Under the pieces are notes generated by a model that had not been told where the DNA came from, made no database searches, and saw only the letters and a list, made by a program, of their open reading frames with translations. The translations under genes were made by a program, and so were the position numbers. DNA of 64,000 bases from Planctomycetaceae bacterium (GTDB lineage: Bacteria; Planctomycetota; Planctomycetia; Planctomycetales; Planctomycetaceae), in the NCBI GenBank assembly GCA_014762625.1, contig JABURQ010000087.1, positions 1 through 64,000 of the forward strand. Reading direction: 5' to 3'. The first letter of the stretch is position 1. Each line of letters starts with the position of its first letter. Positions 26,974 to 34,128 of this stretch are shown here, piece by piece.

Positions 26974-28149
26974 ATGACTCAACTCTGGAATCGACGCGAC
27001 TGGTTACAAACTGCCGGACTGCTTTCCGTTCTTCCCGCGACTTCCCTACTCACGAATCGATCCGCGTGGGGACAGATCAGTGACAAACTGCAAACCCTCA
27101 CCACCGACATTCCGAACGCGGAGCCGCACGTCGATCAACTCATCCAGAAGTGGATCACGCCGATCGAACAGTTTTACATCCGCTCGCACGCTCCCGCTCC
27201 GAAAATCGATCCCAAATCATTCAAACTGACGGTCGAAGGGCTCGTCGAGAAACCGCTGTCGATCTCTTACGCTGACTTGTTCGATCAGTTTCCGAAAGTG
27301 GAAATGACCAGCACCCTCACCTGCGCCGGGAATCGACGCACCGAACTGATGGCGATGAAACCGATCAAAGGTGTTCCCTGGGGTCCCGGCGCGATCGGAA
27401 ATGCGGAGTGGGGCGGCGTCCGACTCTCCGATGTGTTGAAGAAGGCGGGGGTGAAACCGAAGGCCAAACATATCTGGTTTGAAGGACTCGACGACATCCA
27501 ACGCGATGACGGCAACATTCCGTTCGGTGCCTCGATTCCGATTGGCAAAGCGTTCGCCGATTCCGATGCCTATCCGGGAGCCCTATTATGCAATCAGATG
27601 AACGGCGAGGATTTGACGCCCGATCACGGCTATCCGTTACGAACGGTCGTGCCGGGCTTCATCGGAGCGCGGAGCGTGAAGTGGTTGGGACGCATCACGG
27701 TCAGCGACCGCCCCTCCAGCAATCACTATGTGTCCGGCGCCTACAAACTGATCTACGACAACACCGACAAGGAATGGTCGCAAGCGCGTCCCATCTACGA
27801 ATACCTGCTGAACTCGGTGATCGCCCAACCGAAACCGGGCAGCAAGTTCGCTCCCGGCAATTACAAGGTGAAAGGATACGCCCTTCCTCCCGGACGGGAA
27901 GGTGTCGTGATTCGCGAAGTGCAAATCTCGACCGATAACGGCGTCTCCTGGATGCCGGTCCATCTCACCAGCGAACCTCGCGAATACTGCTGGCAGTTAT
28001 GGGAGTCGCCGGTGATTACGCTGGAACCACACCAGACGATTACGGTCCGTGCGTTCGATAATGCAGGAGGCACCCAGCCGCAACACATCGAATGGAACCA
28101 CAAAGGCTACCTGATGAACGACTGGCATCAGGTGACGCAGGGTGGGTGA
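26974..28149 (+). CDS. Sulfite oxidase-type molybdopterin enzyme, Tat-exported
   Basis: A 391-residue molybdenum enzyme. The N-terminus NRRDWLQTAGLLSVLPATS is a twin-arginine-like signal, so it should be folded and exported. The Moco-binding domain contains the ligand Cys117 in TLTCAGNRRTE and the downstream segment NGEDLTPDHGYPLRTVVPGFIGARSVKWL. The C-terminal part (about 270-391) is the Mo-co dimerisation domain. There is no haem domain, so electrons must go to a separate cytochrome, as in SorA/SorB. It oxidises sulfite to sulfate. It is divergent from rimB and fits with the persulfide dioxygenase elsewhere in the window, which can yield sulfite. Confidence 0.9.
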   Translation: MTQLWNRRDWLQTAGLLSVLPATSLLTNRSAWGQISDKLQTLTTDIPNAEPHVDQLIQKWITPIEQFYIRSHAPAPKIDPKSFKLTVEGLVEKPLSISYADLFDQFPKVEMTSTLTCAGNRRTELMAMKPIKGVPWGPGAIGNAEWGGVRLSDVLKKAGVKPKAKHIWFEGLDDIQRDDGNIPFGASIPIGKAFADSDAYPGALLCNQMNGEDLTPDHGYPLRTVVPGFIGARSVKWLGRITVSDRPSSNHYVSGAYKLIYDNTDKEWSQARPIYEYLLNSVIAQPKPGSKFAPGNYKVKGYALPPGREGVVIREVQISTDNGVSWMPVHLTSEPREYCWQLWESPVITLEPHQTITVRAFDNAGGTQPQHIEWNHKGYLMNDWHQVTQGG

Positions 28150-28193
28150 TTCACGCCGCGCGGTAATGCGAATCGGGAGAATTTTCTCTCAAG

Positions 28194-28211
28194 CGTGCCA
28201 TCCGTTCGAAG
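28194..28211 (+). repeat. 18-bp direct repeat, copy 1
   Basis: CGTGCCATCCGTTCGAAG, identical to 29025-29042 inside the 3' end of the GlmU-like gene. The similarity continues at lower level over 28150-28211 against 28981-29042 (about 40 of 62 positions by hand). Together they bracket the RAYT gene and its REPs. Confidence 0.6.
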
Positions 28212-28213
28212 TC

Positions 28214-28255
28214 GGGTGGCCCGGACGATCCGTCCGGGTGACGAAGTCACAAGAA
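28214..28255 (+). repeat. REP-like palindrome, left
   Basis: GGGTGGC followed by an imperfect hairpin CCGGACGATCCGTCCGG and a tail ending CACAAGAA. The reverse complement of 28880-28922 shares GGGTGGC, CGGAC, GTCCG and the CAAGAA end. GTGG-type heads before a hairpin are typical of REPs recognised by RAYT proteins. It lies just outside the 3' end of the RAYT gene. Confidence 0.65.
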
Positions 28256-28277
28256 ACCACATCCTGCGATACCCGAC

Positions 28278-28823
28278 TCATTCACTCGTAACAAAATCGT
28301 CATCGGTTTCCATGCCTGGAGGCCATTTGATCGGCACCCCCACGCTTTGCCGATTTTCGTACCAACGTGCGGAACTCCATTTGTATTCCACCATTTTGTC
28401 AACGAGACCAGCACGCACGGGATTCTCGTGAAGATAGTTTAACTTCTCTTCGATTTTTTGCCTCGACCAGACGTTAAAGTCGTAGTAACAAGGCTGCCAG
28501 ATTGTGTGAGAATGACTGAATGATTTCAGATACTCCGAGCCATTTTGCTCGAGGTATTGCTGGATGTGTTTCGCCGAATGCTCTTTCCATTGCTGCATGA
28601 AAGAACTGAGTTGATCAGTTTGTTCAAACCAGACCAAAGCGTGAACATGATCGGGCATTATTACAAATGCTGTGCAGAGTCCCTTCCGTTTAGCCAGCAA
28701 ACTTCCGAGATGACCAATGACAATTTGCTTACACCGATCTCGACTGAGAAACTTTCTGCGACGATAACAGGAAAAAGTCACGAAATGGACGTGTCTTTCA
28801 TTTTGATAAGTTCTTCGCTTCAT
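28278..28823 (-). mobile_element. REP-associated tyrosine transposase (RAYT, Y1/HUH family)
   Basis: A 181-residue protein of the IS200-like Y1 transposase superfamily, RAYT branch. The HUH metal motif is MPDHVHALVWF (H59, H61) and the catalytic Tyr is probably Y130 in LNYLHENPVRAGLV, followed by KWSSARWYE, all typical of RAYTs. These proteins cut REP single strands and are thought to spread REPs; they do not normally form classical insertion sequences. An inverted pair of REP palindromes (28214-28255, 28880-28922) flanks the gene. The coding sequence appears intact. Confidence 0.9.
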
Positions 28824-28879
28824 GAATGATCGCCGCTTAAAGAGTGGATCAAGGACAGCTCAAACCATCATGACAAGAT

Positions 28880-28922
28880 TTCTTGTCGCTGTCGCGACAC
28901 GGACCGCTGGTCCGTGCCACCC
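28880..28922 (-). repeat. REP-like palindrome, right (inverted)
   Basis: On the minus strand it reads GGGTGGC, then CACGGACCAGCGGTCCGTG as a hairpin, then a CGACAAGAA tail, matching the left REP in head, stem bases and tail. A second small palindrome, GACAAGATTTCTTGTC, overlaps its plus-strand left end (28872-28887). Confidence 0.65.
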
Positions 28923-28981
28923 ATTACGACAGCATACACAAGAGCACTACCCGAATACATCAAGAAACAAAGAGCCCACAT

Positions 28982-30277
28982 TCACGCAGCGTCGGAACGT
29001 CTCTCGTGTGGATTCATGGAATTTCGTGCCATCCGTTCGAAGGCCTGACGGCGTTCGTCTTCGGTTTGGGCATAAAGCAACCGGTACAGCATTTCCTGCG
29101 TCGAACTGAATTCCATACCGCGTCGATCCATCGCCGTGCGGGCGATGTCGAATAACTTCTCCAGCGGCCAACTCTCGAGCAGCTCGCCGCGCCAATAGCG
29201 GGAGAAACTGGGAACGTGGCGGGGAATCAAGTCTCCGTCGGGGAGAACCATCGCCATCACTCCTACCGCACTCCCCGTATCGAACAGACTGTTGACGGCC
29301 GTTTTGGTGTGATCGCCGATGAAACTGCCGACTTTTTTCCGATTCGTCTCGACGAGGTCCCCGTCCAGCGGCACGCGTACGTCGGAATAGTCGAACTTCA
29401 GATCGCTGGTTCCCGATTGTGCGCCGATGTTGACCCAGGGGCAGATGTAACTGTGTCCGAGAAAGCCAACGTGATACTTGTTCGCGTAGCCGTGCATAAT
29501 TGTGTTCTCGATCTCGCCACCGACACGGCAAACGGGACCGATCGTCGTTCCCGCGGTGAGTTGTCCGCGGAAGACGTGAGTCTCGCGACCGATATGGCAC
29601 GGTCCTTCGATGCGCGTAAATGACTTGATGCTGGCCCCTTCTTCGATGGTGATCGGACCGGAACGCGTATCGAGCACCACAAACGGTTCCACATTCGCGA
29701 GCGGTGAGACCGAGAGTTTCGACTCAGGCCCCAGTCTCTCCACACCTCGCCGTGAGAAACGTTGGGAGTAAAAGGTACTGAGCGGATAATCGTCCACCAG
29801 TTGACGCGGGTTGCGATCGACCAGATCCCACGGACGCTCCAGCAGTTGGCCGCCGGCATCGACGCGTTTCCGAATGTCGGCCAACCGGCGGATTCGATCT
29901 TTCAAATCGCCGGATTCTGTCTGACTCCATTCGTCGGCGTCTAGCCAGATCGCCACCGGCTCGTCTCCCACCCAGGCGGACTGGTGAGGCTGGCAGGGTA
30001 ACTGGGTCAACGTCGCCGGCATCCAGCGCCCATTGAGGAGAAGAATCGCTCCCTCATTGAGCCATTGTTCGTCGTTGAGACGGGCGTCGGGCTCCGCTTC
30101 GCGATAGACGGCGGTCAAATGCGGACGCAGGATCGCTCCCCATTCGGTCAATTGCCAGGCGCGCTGTATTCTCTCTCGTTGAGAAAAGCGACCGCAGACG
30201 AGCTCGAAGACCGGTCGCGACAACGTCAGCGGAGAGAATTGAGCGGAAGAATCGTCTTCCCAGAAACAGACACGCAT
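28982..30277 (-). CDS. GlmU-like sugar nucleotidyltransferase/acetyltransferase (alternative family)
   Basis: A 431-residue protein of the alternative GlmU family seen in Bacteroidetes and planctomycetes. The N-terminal half (FSPLTLSRPVFELVCGRFSQRERI) is a divergent nucleotidyltransferase; the C-terminal half has hexapeptide-repeat left-handed helix features (ARSGPITIEEGASIKSF, PCHIGRETHVFRG, GEIENTIMHGYANKYHVGFLGHSYI). Predicted roles are GlcN-1-P acetylation and UDP-GlcNAc formation for envelope synthesis. The last codons contain an 18-bp sequence repeated beyond the RAYT gene, so its 3' end was involved in a local duplication. Substrate not proven. Confidence 0.82.
   Translation of the reverse strand: MRVCFWEDDSSAQFSPLTLSRPVFELVCGRFSQRERIQRAWQLTEWGAILRPHLTAVYREAEPDARLNDEQWLNEGAILLLNGRWMPATLTQLPCQPHQSAWVGDEPVAIWLDADEWSQTESGDLKDRIRRLADIRKRVDAGGQLLERPWDLVDRNPRQLVDDYPLSTFYSQRFSRRGVERLGPESKLSVSPLANVEPFVVLDTRSGPITIEEGASIKSFTRIEGPCHIGRETHVFRGQLTAGTTIGPVCRVGGEIENTIMHGYANKYHVGFLGHSYICPWVNIGAQSGTSDLKFDYSDVRVPLDGDLVETNRKKVGSFIGDHTKTAVNSLFDTGSAVGVMAMVLPDGDLIPRHVPSFSRYWRGELLESWPLEKLFDIARTAMDRRGMEFSSTQEMLYRLLYAQTEDERRQAFERMARNSMNPHERRSDAA
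29025..29042 (+). repeat. 18-bp direct repeat, copy 2
   Basis: CGTGCCATCCGTTCGAAG, identical to 28194-28211, here within the C-terminal codons of the GlmU-like gene (minus strand). Confidence 0.6.
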
Positions 30278-30629
30278 CGGAATTCACTCAACAAAAATCG
30301 GGGGCACGAGCACAATTGAGCCGGAGTTATAGCGGAGGTTTGGTGTGGGGAATAGAGCATTCGTAGCGGACTGTGAAGATTTTAAGAATTGGAGGCATGT
30401 CGCATCCTAAAGTATGGATGTGGTTTATATATATTCCGAAACCTGGGGAGAGTCGTATTCCACGCCCCCCGCTCGCTTGAGTGTTTGCGCGACCTCGGAT
30501 AAAATTGCTTCTTCGCAACATTAAGAAATTTCTGCGGTTGGCGTACGTTCGTGATTCGCCGACCTTTCTCATCGGCTGACAAGGTCTCAGCCGCACGTAT
30601 CGGTTTCAACAAAAAGAGGAGTGCCCATC
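30278..30629. other. Intergenic leader of the GAPDH gene
   Basis: 352 bases with no gene. It lies between the divergent GlmU-like and GAPDH genes. It has an AT-rich patch (TTTATATATATT near 30424), the GAPDH promoter candidate at 30477-30505, and a leader of about 115 bases. I see no riboswitch. Confidence 0.55.
30477..30505 (+). promoter_or_regulatory. Candidate sigma-70 promoter of the GAPDH gene
   Basis: TTGAGT, a spacer of exactly 17 bases, then TAAAAT. It is 124 bases ahead of the GAPDH start and correctly oriented. Confidence 0.5.
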
Positions 30630-31649
30630 GTGGCTGTCAAAGTAGGAATCAACGGTTTTGGACGTATCGGACGTATTACTTTTCGTGCTCTGGCTGCACA
30701 GCCGGACAAGTTTGAAGTGGCCGCCATCAACGACCTCGGTTCGCCGCAGGCGTTGGCGATGCTGTTGAAGTACGACAGTATCCAGGGCAAATTCCCCGGC
30801 ACCGTCGAAGCCGCCGACGACGGCTTGGTCGTCAACGGCAAGCACATCAAAATTGTCGCCGAACGCGATCCGAGCAATCTCCCCTGGGGCGATCTCGGGG
30901 TTGATGTGGCTCTCGAATCAACGGGGATCTTCACCAAACGCGCCTCTGACGACAAACCGGGTTACGACAGTCACCTCGCCGCCGGTGCGAAGAAAGTTGT
31001 GATCTCGGCCCCCGCCAAAGACGAACCGGATCTGACCGTGGTGCAAGGGGTCAACGACGATCAATTGACCGCCGACCACAAATGCATTTCCAACGCCAGC
31101 TGCACGACGAACTGTCTTGCTCCGATGGTGAAAGTGCTCGACGAAACGTTCGGCCTCCAGTTAGGCCTGATGACGACCGTGCACGCTTACACCAACGACC
31201 AGAAAGTTTCGGACCAGATTCACTCCGATCCGCATCGTGCCCGTGCCGCTGCCGTCAACATCATCCCGACGTCCACCGGTGCCGCTAAAGCGGTCGGAAA
31301 AGTTTACCCGAAAGCGGACGGCAAACTGACCGGTATGGCGCTGCGAGTTCCGGTTCCCGTCGGATCGATCACCGACCTCGTCGCCACCACCGAAAAACCG
31401 GTGACCGCCGAAGCCGTCAACGAAGCGATGAAAGCCGCTGCCGAAGGACCGCTGAAAGGGATCATGGAATACACCACCGACCCGATCGTCTCTTCGGACA
31501 TCGTCGGCAACACCCACTCCTGCATCTTCGATGCGGAATGGACGACCGTCATCGGTGAGAACATGGTGAAGGTGCTCGGCTGGTACGACAACGAGTACGG
31601 CTACTCGAACCGCACCGCCGACCTGATCGCCAAGATCGCCAACATGTGA
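30630..31649 (+). CDS. gap: Glyceraldehyde-3-phosphate dehydrogenase, type I
   Basis: A 339-residue NAD-linked GAPDH. The Rossmann start [11 protein letters not shown] and the NAD-favouring Asp in AINDLG are clear. The catalytic Cys158 lies in [12 protein letters not shown], and the C-terminal [11 protein letters not shown] is canonical. It oxidises glyceraldehyde 3-phosphate in glycolysis. GTG 30630 is chosen because AGAGGAG lies eight bases before it; another in-frame GTG at 30621 directly abuts that site and is too close. A twin hairpin and then a strong terminator follow the gene. Confidence 0.95.
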   Translation: MAVKVGINGFGRIGRITFRALAAQPDKFEVAAINDLGSPQALAMLLKYDSIQGKFPGTVEAADDGLVVNGKHIKIVAERDPSNLPWGDLGVDVALESTGIFTKRASDDKPGYDSHLAAGAKKVVISAPAKDEPDLTVVQGVNDDQLTADHKCISNASCTTNCLAPMVKVLDETFGLQLGLMTTVHAYTNDQKVSDQIHSDPHRARAAAVNIIPTSTGAAKAVGKVYPKADGKLTGMALRVPVPVGSITDLVATTEKPVTAEAVNEAMKAAAEGPLKGIMEYTTDPIVSSDIVGNTHSCIFDAEWTTVIGENMVKVLGWYDNEYGYSNRTADLIAKIANM

Positions 31650-31666
31650 TTGTTGATCAGATGTTG

Positions 31667-31707
31667 GTCAGGCTGTGCCTGACGATCTCGGCAGGGAGGC
31701 CCCTGCC
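31667..31707. repeat. Twin-hairpin, REP-like element
   Basis: Two adjacent perfect hairpins: GTCAGGC-TGT-GCCTGAC (31667-31683) and GGCAGGG with CCCTGCC (31690-31707). They lie between the GAPDH stop and its terminator. The arrangement resembles paired REP units. It differs in sequence from the REPs around the RAYT gene. Confidence 0.5.
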
Positions 31708-31724
31708 CTCCGAAGAAAAATTCC

Positions 31725-31759
31725 AAACGCCGGTCTCAATTTGAGATCGGCGTTTTTTT
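31725..31759 (+). terminator. Rho-independent terminator, copy 1
   Basis: A stem AACGCCGGTCTCAA / TTGAGATCGGCGTT with one mismatch is followed by seven T. It ends the GAPDH transcript. The 37 bases 31726-31762 are identical to 32287-32323. Confidence 0.9.
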
Positions 31760-31805
31760 GTGGAACCTTTGTTGATTGAGACTGTCTCACTCACAGAGGT
31801 AATCT

Positions 31806-32261
31806 ATGTTCGAGCTCATACTGGACCATCCTGAAGACTTGCTTTCGTTTGAGATCATTCTGTTTATAGTAGTTCTTGCCACCCTCTGCTTAATCTTGTT
31901 GATTGGTTATCTACTATCCTTGAATGCTAATGACTGTAGAGAATCGCTGAAACCGCTGACACATCGCCAAAGAAGAATCGTGGCAAACATTCGGTGGAAC
32001 CCAAGCGGTTCCATTTCCTACTTGCGTTTGCGTAGAAAATGCTTCAAACCCTGGGCTTTGAGAAAGACCGTCCAAATCGTGTCGGAATTTCCAAAGATTG
32101 AAGAGCTGTCTTTGACTGGTATCAAAATCAAAGATAGCTCGATCCCGCTTCTTGCTGAGGCTAAAAACGTTAAATGTCTACGAGTCATCGACGCTGAAAT
32201 TTCAGACGAAGGAATCGATGAACTCGAAAAGTTGATGCCACAATGTCGGATTGAACGTTAG
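31806..32261 (+). CDS. Anchored protein with short leucine-rich-repeat tail
   Basis: A 151-residue protein of unknown function. One membrane helix (about residues 16-39) is followed by a basic soluble part with a C-terminal leucine-rich-repeat-like segment (IEELSLTGIKIKDSSIPLLAE, VIDAEISDEGIDELEKLMPQC), the planctomycete type with L..L.GxxIxDxG spacing. Only one to two repeats are present, so it may be a fragment of a longer LRR protein or a small adaptor. A GAGGT site precedes the ATG. The gene is more AT-rich than its neighbours and lies between two identical terminators. Confidence 0.75.
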   Translation: MFELILDHPEDLLSFEIILFIVVLATLCLILLIGYLLSLNANDCRESLKPLTHRQRRIVANIRWNPSGSISYLRLRRKCFKPWALRKTVQIVSEFPKIEELSLTGIKIKDSSIPLLAEAKNVKCLRVIDAEISDEGIDELEKLMPQCRIER

Positions 32262-32286
32262 CAACTGGATATCATAGCCGGGCAAG

Positions 32287-32320
32287 AACGCCGGTCTCAA
32301 TTTGAGATCGGCGTTTTTTT
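32287..32320 (+). terminator. Rho-independent terminator, copy 2
   Basis: The same stem-loop and T-run as 31725-31759, 26 bases after the stop of the small LRR-like gene. The exact identity over 37 bases shows that one copy was duplicated from the other. Confidence 0.9.
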
Positions 32321-32402
32321 GTGTTGAAACAGATCTGGCTTCCTCATTTCGATCGCCACATAATGAATTTTTCTTCTCAGACAGCGATCGAAAGTCTTCG
32401 AG

Positions 32403-32702
32403 ATGGACGACTCATCCGCATCTCCAACCACCGGTTCCTCTCCTCAACAGGCAGGATGTAATGCCGTCACTGTGGCGCTGCTGATCTCGCTCGTAATCGG
32501 CGGTTACTGGGGATATTGCGCTGAATTGTTCCCCGATCGATGGGGACAGGTGCTCGGGATCGTTTTCGGTTTGATCGTGGCGATCCTCGCTACTCTACTC
32601 GTGTTTTTCCTGTTGATGGTCTTCACTCACTGCGCGATCAAACTGGAAGATTTTTTCCAGGCGGAGGATATCCAATCCCCACAACAGCCCCATGACAAGT
32701 AG
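32403..32702 (+). CDS. Small two-helix membrane protein
   Basis: A 99-residue hypothetical protein. A Ser/Pro-rich N-terminus is followed by two hydrophobic helices (about residues 21-41 and 49-75) and a short acidic tail. No family is recognised. The start is ATG 32403 with only a weak ribosome site. It follows the second terminator copy, so it needs its own promoter. Confidence 0.6.
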   Translation: MDDSSASPTTGSSPQQAGCNAVTVALLISLVIGGYWGYCAELFPDRWGQVLGIVFGLIVAILATLLVFFLLMVFTHCAIKLEDFFQAEDIQSPQQPHDK

Positions 32703-32795
32703 GCAGGTATTCTTCGAGCGGAGCGAGAATTCGCCAGCGAGGCCCTGCTTAACTTTGAGCTCCATAAGACACGGCGACTCGGTCCTCATCACACT

Positions 32796-33947
32796 TTAAT
32801 CCCAATCTCCCTCCCGATACTCGCGCCACCAGTCGGCTTCCAACATCCCGTGACAGTAGACGTCATCGTCGAGTTGTTGGGAGTGGTAGGTCACAAATTG
32901 ATCGATTTGGGGAACCTGTTCCAATCCACCGCCGCCAACGGGAGTGACCGCACTGAAACCGCCCAGCAGTTTCGGAGCGAGAAAGACATGTACCGCGTCG
33001 ATCAGCCTGCGATCGAAGAAGTCTCCCAGCAGGCTGCCGCCACCCTCGATCAGGACGTTCGTGAACTGTCTCTGTCCGAGAATTTTCAAAAGCTCTTCCA
33101 CGGCCAGATATTGCTGGCGGGTGTCGCAGAATGGAATGGAGATCAGCTCGGCTCCCATCGCGGAATAGACGCGGCCGCGTTCCTCGATCGCATCCGCACA
33201 GGTCGCAATCAACAACGGCACCTCCTGCGCTGTATTGAGGAGTTGACTGTTCATCGGCAGATCGAGATCGCGGTCGATCACAATCCGTGTCGCTGTGCGC
33301 GGTCCTGATGGTCTCGCCGTCAGCAGCGGATCGTCCAGCCGGGCGGTCGTCGCCCCAACCAGAATGGCATCCATCCGGCCGCGCAGTTCGTGAACCTTTT
33401 CACGCGACTTCTCATTCGAAATCCACTGCGAATGACGCGCCCGCGAGGCAATCTTGCCGTCGAGCGTCATCGCCCATTTCGCATGGACGAACGGCACCCC
33501 GGTTGTCAATAACTTGATGAACGGAGCCGCCAACAAGCTCGCATCCTGTTCCAGCAGCCCCGTCTCGACCTGAATCCCGGCGTCGCGGAGTTCGCGGATG
33601 CCGCCCCCGTTCACGTGTTCCGAGGGATCTCCGATCGCCACAACCACTCGCTTCAAACCGGCGTCTATTACCGCCCGACTGCACGGGGGAGTTTTACCTT
33701 CATGACAGCACGGTTCCAGCGTCACGAACAACGTCGCTCTGCGCGCCTTGTCGCCCGCCTGCTCCAGAGCGTGAATCTCGGCGTGCGGTCCGCCGAACTG
33801 TTGGTGATATCCTTCTCCGAGGAGATTGAGATCGTCGTCGACGATGACCGCTCCGACGGGGGGGTTCGGTTCGACGGCCCCGAGCCCCTGACGGGCCAGT
33901 TCAATGGCTCGTCGCATCACGGCGTTATCGTCGGGGAATTGGGGCAT
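32796..33947 (-). CDS. ribD: Bifunctional riboflavin biosynthesis deaminase/reductase RibD
   Basis: A 383-residue two-domain enzyme. The N-terminal deaminase has the zinc site H55-A-E57 with C80 and C89 in PCCHEGKTPPC. The C-terminal reductase (about 150-370) carries VHAKWAMTLDGKIASR and the NADPH-binding VLIEGGGSLLGDFF. It performs the second and third steps of riboflavin synthesis from GTP. No other rib gene or FMN riboswitch is seen nearby, so the pathway genes are scattered. It starts at ATG 33947. Confidence 0.93.
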   Translation of the reverse strand: MPQFPDDNAVMRRAIELARQGLGAVEPNPPVGAVIVDDDLNLLGEGYHQQFGGPHAEIHALEQAGDKARRATLFVTLEPCCHEGKTPPCSRAVIDAGLKRVVVAIGDPSEHVNGGGIRELRDAGIQVETGLLEQDASLLAAPFIKLLTTGVPFVHAKWAMTLDGKIASRARHSQWISNEKSREKVHELRGRMDAILVGATTARLDDPLLTARPSGPRTATRIVIDRDLDLPMNSQLLNTAQEVPLLIATCADAIEERGRVYSAMGAELISIPFCDTRQQYLAVEELLKILGQRQFTNVLIEGGGSLLGDFFDRRLIDAVHVFLAPKLLGGFSAVTPVGGGGLEQVPQIDQFVTYHSQQLDDDVYCHGMLEADWWREYREGDWD

Positions 33948-33952
33948 GGCGT

Positions 33953-34114
33953 TAGAAATTAGAAACTGGAAACCAGGAAATAGGATTTAGTAATGATGGA
34001 GCACACTGTATTTCGTGTCGAGGCAAGACCAAACCAATCTTCAACAACATCAAAGATGGCATCCGAGCGACTGAGAGCTTTCAGGCAATGGAGCAGCTAA
34101 TTACTAATTTCTAA
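33953..34114. repeat. Inverted TTAGAAATTAG arms with no gene between
   Basis: TTAGAAATTAG (33953-33963) is matched by CTAATTTCTAA (34104-34114). Around the left arm lies ATAGGATTTAGT, similar to TTAGGATTTAGT at about 8310 near the other inverted pair. The 140 bases between hold no reading frame. It may be an empty or decayed version of the same kind of element. Confidence 0.4.
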
Positions 34115-34128
34115 TTGCTAAAATCTCA

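Noticed and set aside
28278-28823. A complete insertion sequence of the IS200/IS605 group
   Set aside because: The protein has RAYT rather than IS200 features, and the flanks are REP palindromes rather than IS ends with a TnpB partner.
33948-34128. FMN riboswitch or other leader near ribD
   Set aside because: This region is downstream of the SEC-C gene end and ahead of the ribD start, but it shows only AT-rich repeats, with no FMN-aptamer core that I can recognise.
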